Counted from the stretch's first letter, positions 26,697-41,100 are shown. The stretch is 54,116 nt of DNA from Fervidicola ferrireducens (GCF_001562425.1 NZ_LOED01000016.1:1-54116); one strand, 5' to 3'. The notes: a model not told the origin generated them from the sequence alone. Numbers and translations: made by a program.

Positions 26697-29024
26697 TTAA
26701 TTACCCTCCCCTGCTTTTCTTGTTTCTAATTCTGCCCATCTTGCCGAAACATAGGCAAATTTGTATAACTTATTTCCTTTATCTAATAACAAGTCTTGAA
26801 TTTCTTCGATATAGCCTTTTGCATCTTTTCTTACCCTTTGCTTTAACCTAGAAATATAATAGACGAGTTTCCACACTTTAAAAATTTCGTTTCGCCTTTC
26901 GGATATTTTTGAATCTTCCACAGCTCTATAAATTATATTTAGCAAAGACCTCGGCGTCTTTTCATTTAATGCACTCACAATCAGTTCTTTTACCTTTATA
27001 AATTTATCAATTTCTTCCCACCCTATATTGCAACCGCAAAATGAAAAACAATTTTTCCTCATTCCTTCTCTCTCATAAGCCTTTGCCTCATCTAGATGTT
27101 CTCCAGCTTCAATGGCCACTTTATACAGAGGAAATTTCTCATCAGGCGAAATCTCAAAGGACATCGAAATATTGAGCACCGGATTATGCCCTGTATATTC
27201 TTTAAAAAGCCTCCTTATTTCAAACGCCAAATACGGCATTCTGTCCCACGGACCCACAAAGAAGAAATCATCGCCACCGGCATATATCGCATAGCAATAC
27301 TCGTATTCTTCTTTTATGACATCCTCCAGATACTTGCCGAAAAACACTGAAAGCTCGGAAGACAAAGTAAGCACTCTCGATATCGTCTTGTTATCCTTCA
27401 ACCCTTCTCTAAAAATCCTCCCTAGATTGTCAACATCTCCCCTCAATATTCCCCATGTCTTTATCCCTTTAGCACTTTTACTTATTTCATCGAAGCTTAT
27501 TATTTTTCCGCTTTGCTCCTCCAGTTTCATATATGTAGGCACTTTCAAATAGTAAATAAAACTATCGAAATCAAACTTTTCGTGCCTTTCTTTCTTTAAA
27601 TCATAACAAAAGCCCTTTTTGGGAATATCCAGAAATTCTACTTCAACTCCAAAGCATTTGAAGACATCGAAACACTTATTTATGCTCAATTTTTCAGGGA
27701 CAACATGTTTTTCATACAAACATCTCTTCTTTATAAGGTCTTCGCCCAGTTCTTCAAAACTGATGCAGAAATGACATTCGTCATCATAATACCTTCCGCA
27801 GTGAGGACATACGTTCTTGCCCGGCTCTTCTTTTATCTCAAATATACTCTTATTTTTTACCAGCTCGTAAAATTTCCTGGTTTTTTTATGCTGAACTTCT
27901 CTGCTTGCTTCGTCCATTTTTTCAGGGAAATTACATATAAGGTCATTTATATCCGCCTCTACCGCTCCTAACAATACCGAAAGTCTCCCCTTGTGAGCCT
28001 CAAAAAACACTTCGTCAATAAACTTCTGATATTCTCCAACTTTTTCCATAAAGCTTGCGGGCATCAATAGATAGAAATGGCCACCGCCTGAGAATAACAA
28101 GTTAGTTAGCGGCAATTTTTCAGTCCTTAATATGTACTTTGCTATTAAGTCCATAATATAGGAGATGTAGAAAGACCTTCCTCTTAATGCTTTCGTGGCG
28201 CCATCCATTTTGGTGTCATAAACAAAATCCTGTATTCCGGAAATATCGCCCTTTACCAGGCAAAAATACCTTCCCTCTCCTTTAGGGGGAATTATCTTCC
28301 TTTTTAACTTGTTGTGGATAGATTCTAATTTCCCCCTATCTTTTTCTTCTCTAAAAATACAAAACGCTATGGCACACGTAGACTTTAAATGTCCCCACAG
28401 AGATATATCCGGCCTGGAATAATAGAAGGCAGAAGGAATGTTGGAGGTATATTCTTCAAGCAAATACAAAAGCTTGTTAAGCTCTGTAATATCATCATAA
28501 CTATTTATTTTCTTGAAATTATCCTCAAATTCTTTCCATAAACCCGAGTATCTCTTTTCGCATTCTTTTTCACTTAAAATTTCATCAGTGGGCTTCCGAT
28601 ATTTATAAATCGGCTCTATTTCTTTATAATGCAATTTTTCTGCTCCGATACCGTCTAGCTCAATATTTGAAAAGATAGAAATTAATTGTTTTGCTTTCCC
28701 TTTATCTTCATCAATATCTTCTCTTTCATATGCTGAAATCTTATCAGCAATCGCAACAATCAAATCTACCATATTTATAGGGTCATGGTGGTTCCTCACT
28801 GCACTTATTACTTCGCTTATTCCGACATTCTTCTCACAGAAATACGCCCCCCACTCCTGGTGTCTTGGCCCGTATGCTCCCTCAGATTTTATCAACGTGC
28901 TATATTCTTTTTCTATCTTTGCTTTAGTATTTTCGTCGCCTATTCTCTGGTAAAACTTACCAATATCGTGCAGAACTGAAGCTAAAAGCAATATTTTTTC
29001 TTCTTTACTGAAGCCTTCATGCAT
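26697..29024 (-). CDS. cas10: Type III-A Cas10/Csm1 (HD nuclease and cyclic oligoadenylate synthase)
   Basis: Cas10 is the large subunit that, on target RNA binding, cuts ssDNA with its HD domain and makes cyclic oligoadenylate with its Palm domain. The 775-residue product has the HD motif LLASVLHDIGKFYQR (His19-Asp20), a first Palm domain from about 265, and a zinc motif CPHCGRYYDDECHFC near 410. The catalytic AIYAGGDDFFFVGPW lies near 585. Both active sites look intact. I chose ATG 29024 (MHEGFSKEE) because the family starts just before the HD helix; the frame extends to 29066. About 105 bp separate it from the old end of array 2, whose transcript runs in the same direction with no clear terminator between. 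Confidence 0.97.
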   Translation of the reverse strand: MHEGFSKEEKILLLASVLHDIGKFYQRIGDENTKAKIEKEYSTLIKSEGAYGPRHQEWGAYFCEKNVGISEVISAVRNHHDPINMVDLIVAIADKISAYEREDIDEDKGKAKQLISIFSNIELDGIGAEKLHYKEIEPIYKYRKPTDEILSEKECEKRYSGLWKEFEDNFKKINSYDDITELNKLLYLLEEYTSNIPSAFYYSRPDISLWGHLKSTCAIAFCIFREEKDRGKLESIHNKLKRKIIPPKGEGRYFCLVKGDISGIQDFVYDTKMDGATKALRGRSFYISYIMDLIAKYILRTEKLPLTNLLFSGGGHFYLLMPASFMEKVGEYQKFIDEVFFEAHKGRLSVLLGAVEADINDLICNFPEKMDEASREVQHKKTRKFYELVKNKSIFEIKEEPGKNVCPHCGRYYDDECHFCISFEELGEDLIKKRCLYEKHVVPEKLSINKCFDVFKCFGVEVEFLDIPKKGFCYDLKKERHEKFDFDSFIYYLKVPTYMKLEEQSGKIISFDEISKSAKGIKTWGILRGDVDNLGRIFREGLKDNKTISRVLTLSSELSVFFGKYLEDVIKEEYEYCYAIYAGGDDFFFVGPWDRMPYLAFEIRRLFKEYTGHNPVLNISMSFEISPDEKFPLYKVAIEAGEHLDEAKAYEREGMRKNCFSFCGCNIGWEEIDKFIKVKELIVSALNEKTPRSLLNIIYRAVEDSKISERRNEIFKVWKLVYYISRLKQRVRKDAKGYIEEIQDLLLDKGNKLYKFAYVSARWAELETRKAGEGN

Positions 29025-29129
29025 CAACCCCAAATTTTTACCCCCTTTCCTGCAAGAGATAACCATTCATTTTTTACTTTGTTTTTCTAAGCTAATAATC
29101 TGTTCTTTCTAAAATATTTTCTTATCTCT

Positions 29130-32100
29130 GTTTCAATCCCTTATAGGTGGGCTAAAAACGAGACCAGAACTGTGACTTTTCATACTGCGGCTACTCTCGT
29201 TTCAATCCCTTAGAGGTAGGCTAAAAACGCCCAAACGGTGAAGAAGTATACGGCCGCGTAGTGTTGTTTCAATCCCTCATAGGTAGGCTAAAAACTACGA
29301 TAGGCTCTTTGCATCATGTGCGCATTGCGGTGGTTTCAATCCCTTATAGGTAGGCTAAAAACTTTTCTAGATGCCCGACGTAAGGCTGATACAGCAAGCA
29401 AGTTTCAATCCCTTATAGGTAGGCTAAAAACTGGACGGCTCGTCCACGTAGATGATGCCGTCTGGGAGTTTCAATCCCTTATAGGTAGGCTAAAAACTTG
29501 GAAATGCTTGCGTATCATCTCATTACGTCTTTGTTTCAATCCCTTATAGGTAGGCTAAAAACGTGTATGTGCTTGAAATAGATTTACCGAGTATTGCAAG
29601 TTTCAATCCCTCATAGGTAGGCTAAAAACCTGGGAAGGTGTATTTTATCAGGCCGTTATCGGTTATGCGTTTCAATCCCTCATAGGTAGGCTAAAAACAT
29701 CGAAGAGATAGCAAAGAGAAAACTGATAGAAACCAGTTTCAATCCCTCATAGGTAGGCTAAAAACAAAAACCAACCAGAACTTACCAGAACTTAGAGGAT
29801 GGGTTTCAATCCCTCATAGGTAGGCTAAAAACTTAAAAAATCCGGTCTTCCCTTTAGGGAAGATAAAGAGTTTCAATCCCTCATAGGTAGGCTAAAAACG
29901 GAGTGATTATTTGATTGAAATAAATAATGTTTACAAGTTTCAATCCCTCATAGGTAGGCTAAAAACACAAACAGGTTTTCAAAAATGCAGTATCAATTTC
30001 CTTTGTTTCAATCCCTCATAGGTAGGCTAAAAACAAACTTTTTAAGTGGGGAAAAGTTTTTATCAAAAAAGTTTCAATCCCTCATAGGTAGGCTAAAAAC
30101 AGTCGGCAAACTTTTACTTTGTTGTTGTCTGTCGTGAGTTTCAATCCCTCATAGGTAGGCTAAAAACTAAGTTTTATAGCAGGAGTTTCAGGTGGAATTG
30201 AACCGTTTCAATCCCTCATAGGTAGGCTAAAAACTTTCGGACTTCAATGTGGCAGTTACCGGGCTGGAAAGTTTCAATCCCTCATAGGTAGGCTAAAAAC
30301 GATACTTTCCTGGAAAAAGTTATCGGCAAGGGGGTTGGTTTCAATCCCTCATAGGTAGGCTAAAAACAAAGCGAAGGCATAGAGACTGCCGTTGACGAAT
30401 TGGGTTTCAATCCCTCATAGGTAGGCTAAAAACCGTAACGCTTTGTACTTCTACAAAGATTCTGTAATTGTTTCAATCCCTCATAGGTAGGCTAAAAACA
30501 AGGAGGTGTTCGGCATGCTTGAAAGGCTTAACGTGTTTCAATCCCTCATAGGTAGGCTAAAAACGTTGAAACAAACGACCTTTTAAAACGCCGTGAGAAC
30601 TAGTTTCAATCCCTCATAGGTAGGCTAAAAACGTCGTCTCATCTATTTTGCCGCTGTAGTCTATGATGAGTTTCAATCCCTCATAGGTAGGCTAAAAACT
30701 TGAAGAAGGTGCCACCGTTCAAAAATTTACACTTTCTGTTTCAATCCCTCATAGGTAGGCTAAAAACTCCAGTTTCGGGTAGGTTGACCATCTCGGCGGT
30801 ATCGTTTCAATCCCTCATAGGTAGGCTAAAAACCTTGGCCCTCCAATCCGCATCCAGCATTCATAGTCAAGTTTCAATCCCTCATAGGTAGGCTAAAAAC
30901 CACCTGGCGTGCTTTATCTCGGCGTCGAGCTAGAAGTGTTTCAATCCCTCATAGGTAGGCTAAAAACAATATGCGGTTTGTGGTGGAATTGCCATTTGTG
31001 CTAAAGTTTCAATCCCTCATAGGTAGGCTAAAAACAATATGAGTTTTCAGCGAAGAAGGAAGAAGACGAGAAGTTTCAATCCCTCATAGGTAGGCTAAAA
31101 ACATAAATTTTTTTAACCATAATAGCGAACATTAGTTTGGTTTCAATCCCTCATAGGTAGGCTAAAAACGCAAGATGGATAAAGTTTTTGTCGCAGTCGA
31201 GAAAATTGTTTCAATCCCTCATAGGTAGGCTAAAAACCGGTGTATACATCAGCAGTTGCGATATGGTATGCTGTGTTTCAATCCCTCATAGGTAGGCTAA
31301 AAACTTGAGAAAATCTCGATTATAACGATTGAGGTTATCGGGTTTCAATCCCTCATAGGTAGGCTAAAAACATGTGTAGCTTCCGATATGATAATTTGTG
31401 GTATTCCACTGTTTCAATCCCTCATAGGTAGGCTAAAAACCACCCTTTCCGGGTAGATATATTTCATTTTTACCGGGTTTCAATCCCTCATAGGTAGGCT
31501 AAAAACCTGGCAGGTTTTTTAGTGGAATTACTTAGGCGTAAACTGTTTCAATCCCTCATAGGTAGGCTAAAAACTGCTATTGCTTTTTAGCGGCTCCTCA
31601 TCGCTCTGAGGTTTCAATCCCTCATAGGTAGGCTAAAAACTCGTCCGTCCTGGCGCGGCTGGAGATGCGGAGGTCGTCGAGTTTCAATCCCTCATAGGTA
31701 GGCTAAAAACGCTGCGGTAGCGGCGACGGTATACCTGCTGGCAAGATACGTTTCAATCCCTCATAGGTAGGCTAAAAACCACCTACTACGCCTGGGGTGC
31801 AGACGTGAAGGTGTAGTTTCAATCCCTCATAGGTAGGCTAAAAACCAAAAATACGAGTTCATTAAACATCTTTTTCCGCAACTTGGTTTCAATCCCTCAT
31901 AGGTAGGCTAAAAACTGAATTATGCCGATGTTAAAGAAAGGTTACAGGAATGTTTCAATCCCTCATAGGTAGGCTAAAAACCCAGGCTGCGGCTCCTGAG
32001 TTGGATCGTCAACTCCGTGTTTCAATCCCTCATAGGTAGGCTAAAAACTCTATCACCAGGCTTGAGACTACTTTTTAGATCTAAAGTTTCAATCCCTCAT

Positions 32101-35100
32101 AGGTAGGCTAAAAACCTTCGCTCCGTTCATGCTTTACCCTGGTCACAATAACGTTTCAATCCCTCATAGGTAGGCTAAAAACTTCTTTTATACTCGAAAT
32201 AAGAGCAAACAGGTCATTGTGTTTCAATCCCTCATAGGTAGGCTAAAAACTTTAGAGGATACTCTAGCTGCTCATATCAAGGGTCTGTTTCAATCCCTCA
32301 TAGGTAGGCTAAAAACGAGAACTGGGCCAAAATGTTGGCTGAAATAGGGAAAAGTTTCAATCCCTCATAGGTAGGCTAAAAACAGTATCCGGTGGAAACA
32401 GTTATACACAAAGCGAAAGGTTTCAATCCCTCATAGGTAGGCTAAAAACTTCAATTCGTCTTCGCTCGCTCCTACAAAGGATGCGAACGTTTCAATCCCT
32501 CATAGGTAGGCTAAAAACCAGGCTAGTTTGCCGCCGATACAAAGTGCAATTAATCGTTTCAATCCCTCATAGGTAGGCTAAAAACCTTTGTAATAGTCGG
32601 CACCGGGCGGAAGTTGAACGAGTTTCAATCCCTCATAGGTAGGCTAAAAACCTATGTAGGCGGTTTGGTGATACTCGCTGTTTTCAGCTAGTTTCAATCC
32701 CTCATAGGTAGGCTAAAAACCTAACCGAAGCGATTGAGCGATATATCGAAGAAGCCGTGTTTCAATCCCTCATAGGTAGGCTAAAAACCAGATATAAACA
32801 TAGATTTATCTGTGATGCTGCCTGAGTTTCAATCCCTCATAGGTAGGCTAAAAACCTTGGATATGACGTAATATTGATAGCACAGTCGGATAGGAGTTTC
32901 AATCCCTCATAGGTAGGCTAAAAACCGGCGGTTAGGTCTGAAAGAGAAAAGGAAGAAGAGGAAGTTTCAATCCCTCATAGGTAGGCTAAAAACGAGAATG
33001 CGAACTGTCATGCGCAGAAAATCGAGAGGGTTTCAATCCCTCATAGGTAGGCTAAAAACTTCTCTTTGTTTTTTGTTTGGACATAGCAATAAGCGTTTCA
33101 ATCCCTCATAGGTAGGCTAAAAACCTTGTATTTGTCAACATCATTTTAATTATTTTGTACTGTTTCAATCCCTCATAGGTAGGCTAAAAACATAATTGAT
33201 GAAGCTGGGTGTTTGTTTAATAGCCGGTTTCAATCCCTCATAGGTAGGCTAAAAACTTCTGGAAGAACCTGTTGGCGACTTTCTGTTACGCAGTTTCAAT
33301 CCCTCATAGGTAGGCTAAAAACTTGCTGAGAAATACGGAGTGAGACTTGCTGGGCCCGAAGTTTCAATCCCTCATAGGTAGGCTAAAAACAGGAAATTAC
33401 TCCTGAGAGATTGATAACGTTTTCGCTGTTTCAATCCCTCATAGGTAGGCTAAAAACTCCAAAGTGTAGTTCATATCTCTCACAATTGTCGCGTTTCAAT
33501 CCCTCATAGGTAGGCTAAAAACTGAAGCGGCAACAGGCGGTAAGAATACTGTTCTTTACGAGTTTCAATCCCTCATAGGTAGGCTAAAAACACCCCAGAC
33601 GGGGTTGATAAGTCCACAACCGGCAACTGTTTCAATCCCTCATAGGTAGGCTAAAAACTAAATCTTAGGATATAGCCCTTTGAGTTTCTTCATGTGTTTC
33701 AATCCCTCATAGGTAGGCTAAAAACGTTTTAAAAGTTACCTCCCTGGTGCCTGCGTTAATTGTTTCAATCCCTCATAGGTAGGCTAAAAACGAAGTCACC
33801 AAATGCAATAACTTTTGCCTGCGAAGCAAGTTTCAATCCCTCATAGGTAGGCTAAAAACTTTACGAGAGGGCCAAAATGTAATATCCCTATTTTCGTTTC
33901 AATCCCTCATAGGTAGGCTAAAAACTCTGTGGAGCCCCTAACTCCAAATTAGCTTCATTCTTGTTTCAATCCCTCATAGGTAGGCTAAAAACAATAATAA
34001 AAAAATCCTTCTTCTACAAAAATTTTTTAGTTTCAATCCCTCATAGGTAGGCTAAAAACGACGTCTTCCCCGTAGCGGTGACCGTTTTCATGGTCAGTTT
34101 CAATCCCTCATAGGTAGGCTAAAAACTGTAATTTTTATTATGCTGATTGCCCATCTTACTCCGTTTCAATCCCTCATAGGTAGGCTAAAAACATGTATGT
34201 CTGATCTTGTTTGCTGTTGCTAATAATGCCACGTTTCAATCCCTCATAGGTAGGCTAAAAACCTCGCTCGTCTGCGTGGATATATATTGCATGGTCCAGT
34301 TTCAATCCCTCATAGGTAGGCTAAAAACGAAGTAGGCTCACAATACAATGTGCCAGCAAATACGAGTTTCAATCCCTCATAGGTAGGCTAAAAACGATAA
34401 AGATATAGTCAAAATTGGCGAGGCTAAATTCAAACGTTTCAATCCCTCATAGGTAGGCTAAAAACCGAAGAAAACACGGAAGAAAACTTCGAAGAAACGG
34501 GGGAAAGGTTTCAATCCCTCATAGGTAGGCTAAAAACCGGACCGTTGAAGGGCCTGCATTTGTATGTTCGGATAGTTTCAATCCCTCATAGGTAGGCTAA
34601 AAACGGCGATGAAGGAATAGTAAAGAAGCTAATAAAGAAAGAGTTTCAATCCCTCATAGGTAGGCTAAAAACCCCTATCTGTTTAACTTGACTCAACTTA
34701 TAGCTTTTCTTGTTTCAATCCCTCATAGGTAGGCTAAAAACGTGTAGGGAAAGGTACGTGCCCCTTCCCTCTCAGGTGGTTTCAATCCCTCATAGGTAGG
34801 CTAAAAACGAATGTTAGAAGCAAGATAACAGAGTATTTAAAATGTTTCAATCCCTCATAGGTAGGCTAAAAACTTAGTAGCCATAGTAAGACCGCCAATA
34901 ACAGGCAAAGGTTTCAATCCCTCATAGGTAGGCTAAAAACGCTCATACATCGTCAAGATTGGCAACAAAGTGTCAATGGTTTCAATCCCTCATAGGTAGG
35001 CTAAAAACGAAGACGATAGCACAGTTTTACTCCTACGTGTGGGAGTTTCAATCCCTCATAGGTAGGCTAAAAACAAGTCTTAAAGCGAATTAATGCATTG

Positions 35101-38100
35101 AGCGGTCAGGGAGGGTTTCAATCCCTCATAGGTAGGCTAAAAACTCCCCAGGCCGACAAGATAGTCCTCGATGAACCGCCGAAGTTTCAATCCCTCATAG
35201 GTAGGCTAAAAACCTCGAATGGTTTGCGCTGGTTGCTCCGAAAGCACGAGTTTCAATCCCTCATAGGTAGGCTAAAAACCCCGTCGTTGTCTTCAGTATC
35301 ACTTTTTGGTTCAGAGTTTCAATCCCTCATAGGTAGGCTAAAAACTATTCCTGCCTCCATGCGGTTCATATTTGTCGCACTGTTTCAATCCCTCATAGGT
35401 AGGCTAAAAACCCAGTGGTAGCAGTTGGAAATGTCGTTTCACTAGCCCGGTTTCAATCCCTCATAGGTAGGCTAAAAACGGTTTTCCAGCATATCCGAGC
35501 AAATGAACCAACAATGTTTCAATCCCTCATAGGTAGGCTAAAAACTTCGTAAGCTACGTGGCCCAAAGCGAAAGAGCATATAGTTTCAATCCCTCATAGG
35601 TAGGCTAAAAACATTGATAACGTTCTCGCTAAAACCCGAAGGAGAAAGGACGTTTCAATCCCTCATAGGTAGGCTAAAAACCTAGTCCTGCTCGGCGAGC
35701 CGGGGTGCGGCAAAACACATTGTTTCAATCCCTCATAGGTAGGCTAAAAACGTCGGCCGCCAACCTACTGTAATTCTACTTTGTGGAAGTTTCAATCCCT
35801 CATAGGTAGGCTAAAAACAAGCTCTTGAAGTTTTATACTACCAAGACGAGGTATGTTTCAATCCCTCATAGGTAGGCTAAAAACTTCCAAGTGGCGGGTC
35901 CGCTGCCGGTAAGGGTGCGGTGTTTCAATCCCTCATAGGTAGGCTAAAAACAACTGGGATAATCTGCAACTGCTGTGTATTGAGTGCCAGTTTCAATCCC
36001 TCATAGGTAGGCTAAAAACATAGCTTTTATCCCGCTCAAATTGAAATTGCAGGAGCAGTTTCAATCCCTCATAGGTAGGCTAAAAACGACTCCTTGAAAT
36101 CGCTGCAACTTCCTGCTCCCGAGAGTTTCAATCCCTCATAGGTAGGCTAAAAACGAAGAAGTGATTTCTATCCTAAGAGAGATGCACTTTGTTTCAATCC
36201 CTCATAGGTAGGCTAAAAACCACAGGAGGATCCTGCAGATTATGTGCGCCGAGGTGAGAGTTTCAATCCCTCATAGGTAGGCTAAAAACCCTGGTGAGGT
36301 GCGCCAGGGATTACTTCGTCAAGGGTTTCAATCCCTCATAGGTAGGCTAAAAACTCATCTAAAAGACCCATCGCTTAGAGCTTTCGCCCGTTTCAATCCC
36401 TCATAGGTAGGCTAAAAACCTTTCTCGAAAAACTCAGCGAGTTTATCCAGGCCGGGTTTCAATCCCTCATAGGTAGGCTAAAAACCGACAAAGGGCCGGT
36501 GATAGCTTTCCATGAAGGAGAGTTTCAATCCCTCATAGGTAGGCTAAAAACACTCATCACGAAGCGGCTCAGGAACATAGATACGGGGTTTCAATCCCTC
36601 ATAGGTAGGCTAAAAACTTTTACCCTTCATTTCCTCCCCTCCTTCGATTTCAAGTTTCAATCCCTCATAGGTAGGCTAAAAACCTTGCCGATACCCCGCG
36701 CTATAGCAGTAGCACACTTCTCTTGAGTTTCAATCCCTCATAGGTAGGCTAAAAACTCAACGCTGATAACTTTCCAAATACCCCTGAATGCGGTTTCAAT
36801 CCCTCATAGGTAGGCTAAAAACGATGCGGGCGGCACAGCGACTATGATATGTTACGCAGGCGATATGTTTCAATCCCTCATAGGTAGGCTAAAAACAACG
36901 GAAGATACAAATCGAAAACAAGCAGTATAGAGGTTTCAATCCCTCATAGGTAGGCTAAAAACTCAAGCGGCTACGTGAAATCCTTTCCCTGGACGAAGAG
37001 GAGTTTCAATCCCTCATAGGTAGGCTAAAAACTGTTGGGAAGGTGCTTGCACGGTGAGTGTTCAGCACGGGTTTCAATCCCTCATAGGTAGGCTAAAAAC
37101 AGTTCGGCCCAGTGGCCTTCTATGTGCGGCTTTACGAGTTTCAATCCCTCATAGGTAGGCTAAAAACCACCTGGAGATGGACGATTGGCTAAGGTGTTAG
37201 CTAAGTTTCAATCCCTCATAGGTAGGCTAAAAACTTCGAATCTTCAGGGTTGCCGATGCGATGCGCAGCCGTTTCAATCCCTCATAGGTAGGCTAAAAAC
37301 CAAATCTACATAAGGCACTCCTTTAGGCCGTGGGTCTTCGGGGTTTCAATCCCTCATAGGTAGGCTAAAAACAGGCAATAGAATTATATGCGGCTTATGG
37401 TCTTGTATAGTTTCAATCCCTCATAGGTAGGCTAAAAACTACGAGGAAAGATATGACGGCATAAGCCCGGGCAGGTTGGGTTTCAATCCCTCATAGGTAG
37501 GCTAAAAACCTGCACACCTCTTATAGTTCCAGCCCTTCTTGAGTAGTTTCAATCCCTCATAGGTAGGCTAAAAACCCGCCAAGAAAAAGCGGAAACTGTC
37601 CAAGCCCAGGAAGTTGTTTCAATCCCTCATAGGTAGGCTAAAAACTACGGCCTAGCGATAAACTGGCAGCCGCCGCAGGAACTTGGTTTCAATCCCTCAT
37701 AGGTAGGCTAAAAACGAATTAGCCCTTAGATTTGCGGGCGTAGTTGAAACAATGTTTCAATCCCTCATAGGTAGGCTAAAAACCGTGACCTGCGCGCCCG
37801 CCTTGTGGGCGCTGGTTTAGAGCTGTTTCAATCCCTCATAGGTAGGCTAAAAACCAATACGGTTGTTCGGTATAGGAGCTCTGGAAATGCTGGTTTCAAT
37901 CCCTCATAGGTAGGCTAAAAACTTTTGATTGTCACCTTTCTTCTCTCCCTTCAAAAGTATGTTTCAATCCCTCATAGGTAGGCTAAAAACGCACGGCCAT
38001 GATGTTGAACTTAATGGTCTCAAGGTAGTGTTTCAATCCCTCATAGGTAGGCTAAAAACAACACAACCAACAGAAAATACCCCGGATACTAACGAGTTTC

Positions 38101-41100
38101 AATCCCTCATAGGTAGGCTAAAAACGCGAGCTTCAAGGTCCAAAAAACCACGTATTACGCGAAGTTGTTTCAATCCCTCATAGGTAGGCTAAAAACAAGG
38201 ACTCCTTTTCTGGAGTTCTTTCATCGCAGTTTCGGTTTCAATCCCTCATAGGTAGGCTAAAAACCAGTTTTTCGTATTCCTGGGCGACTGTGAATGTCCG
38301 CAGTTTCAATCCCTCATAGGTAGGCTAAAAACTTCTTCTACTGCGAGAATATTGCCCTCAATTCGGTGTTTCAATCCCTCATAGGTAGGCTAAAAACAAA
38401 AAATGAGCAGAAGAAAAAAAGAGAACCCCTTGACTAGTTTCAATCCCTCATAGGTAGGCTAAAAACGAGGATATAATGCGAGGGTCCATCGTCAAGAAGG
38501 GGAAGTTTCAATCCCTCATAGGTAGGCTAAAAACTTCAGGCGTCCGAATTCACAAATTTCCCGAAGGAGCTCCCATGGTTTCAATCCCTCATAGGTAGGC
38601 TAAAAACACTACGCTTTGCCTTCGCACTATAACTATATCGCCAGTTTCAATCCCTCATAGGTAGGCTAAAAACCCATACTCGGGCAATGGGAGCAGATTA
38701 AGGATGGTAGTTTCAATCCCTCATAGGTAGGCTAAAAACCGCTGGATGCAACTTACCCGCTGATTGTAATAAATACCGTGTTTCAATCCCTCATAGGTAG
38801 GCTAAAAACTACTGCGACAGGTCGGTTAAGCTCCGCATGATGGTGTGTTTCAATCCCTCATAGGTAGGCTAAAAACAATCAAACCGACATCCCGGCACAA
38901 GACGTGCCAAAAGGTTTCAATCCCTCATAGGTAGGCTAAAAACTGCCAGCTTGCTTGTGCCGCAGGACATTCAGACGAGGATGTTTCAATCCCTCATAGG
39001 TAGGCTAAAAACCTTTTCTTGCCACGGGCAAGAACCCGCTTCGCCAGGGTTTCAATCCCTCATAGGTAGGCTAAAAACCAACCGTCATGCCGAGCGCCAA
39101 CGCTAGTCTGAATAGTTTCAATCCCTCATAGGTAGGCTAAAAACTATTGCAAAGCAGAAATGCTGACTTAAAGAAAAGTATGTTTCAATCCCTCATAGGT
39201 AGGCTAAAAACTTCTTCCCGTCGTATGTCTTTGCACCGCTCTTTACTTGTTTCAATCCCTCATAGGTAGGCTAAAAACATTGGAAAGACCGTAAAGGTCC
39301 AGATGGGGCAACTTAGTTTCAATCCCTCATAGGTAGGCTAAAAACAACCCAGACCGGAACTTTTAAGCTCGTTGTGACTTACGGGTTTCAATCCCTCATA
39401 GGTAGGCTAAAAACAGCTTCAAGGTCCAAAAAACCACGTATTACGCGAAGTTGTTTCAATCCCTCATAGGTAGGCTAAAAACTGGCGCTCCTGGGCGTCC
39501 AGGCGACCGTAAACGCCGCGTTTCAATCCCTCATAGGTAGGCTAAAAACCCTCGTCTCTTGGGAAATAGGCCGGCTGTGGCGGAGGCGAGGTTTCAATCC
39601 CTCATAGGTAGGCTAAAAACCGGTTAGAACGCGGGCAAATTGATGGCCATAATAAGGAGTTTCAATCCCTCATAGGTAGGCTAAAAACACTTTCCGTCCA
39701 GGGCACTTTGCCGGGCAAAGAAACCGGTTTCAATCCCTCATAGGTAGGCTAAAAACATAAATGGCGCTTGAGTACATCGTCCCCCGCGTGGCCGTGGACG
39801 AATCGGATGTAGGCCCTCGCCCTACTCCATCGGTGAGCCTGGCGTCCATCGGTATCGTGGGGACTTTTTCGTTTCAATCCCTCATAGGTAGGCTAAAAAC
39901 CGATTGCATCCTGGCTGATTCCGGCGCTCAAAAAATGTTTCAATCCCTCATAGGTAGGCTAAAAACTTTGAGCTTAGAAATTGGAAGGACATTAGGTACT
40001 ACGTGTTTCAATCCCTCATAGGTAGGCTAAAAACTTTTTCTGCGCCCCAATTATGGCGGCGGCGCAAATTGTTTCAATCCCTCATAGGTAGGCTAAAAAC
40101 GCCGGGAGCAAGTGGCAATGTAGCAGCAGGGGCAAGTTTCAATCCCTCATAGGTAGGCTAAAAACATCAAAAGAGGAGATGAAAGCAGAAGCGACCCGGA
40201 CCTGTTTCAATCCCTCATAGGTAGGCTAAAAACGCTCCGGTTGGTGGCATCATGCGACACGCTAGACACGATGGTTTCAATCCCTCATAGGTAGGCTAAA
40301 AACCAGGCCCCTTCCCATGTATGTATATTTCGGCATCTTTGTTTCAATCCCTCATAGGTAGGCTAAAAACTTTCGGACTCGACACCAAGAGCGACAAGGT
40401 CAAGATACAGTTTCAATCCCTCATAGGTAGGCTAAAAACGAAGATATACCGCCCATCAGCCATTTATTTCACCTCCGTGTTTCAATCCCTCATAGGTAGG
40501 CTAAAAACCGAGCTGTGGATGCTGGCCAGCATAAAAAAAGAAAAAGTGTTTCAATCCCTCATAGGTAGGCTAAAAACTAGCAATAAAACGGTCTTTTTCT
40601 CCATCAATAACGTGTTTCAATCCCTCATAGGTAGGCTAAAAACGCTTTACCCTCACCCATGCCAGGGGCCGGATCAATAGTTTCAATCCCTCATAGGTAG
40701 GCTAAAAACTAGCATATCTGGAGGAGGGGTTCTTTCCTCCTTCTCAGTTTCAATCCCTCATAGGTAGGCTAAAAACCACGAAGGCCATGGAAAATTATAT
40801 TGAGGAAGCCGTGTTTCAATCCCTCATAGGTAGGCTAAAAACGTGAAACCGAGGGACTCCCATGAAACCGGCCAAGGTGTGTTTCAATCCCTCATAGGTA
40901 GGCTAAAAACCCACCAAGGACGCAGCGGAAGCGGCTACACCATCAACAGTTTCAATCCCTCATAGGTAGGCTAAAAACGGTGTTAGCGGCTATACCGTAG
41001 ACCTTTCGGTGACTAATAGTTTCAATCCCTCATAGGTAGGCTAAAAACTATGTCGGCAGGCAGGAATTTTCTTCTCTGCCTGCCGTAGTTTCAATCCCTC

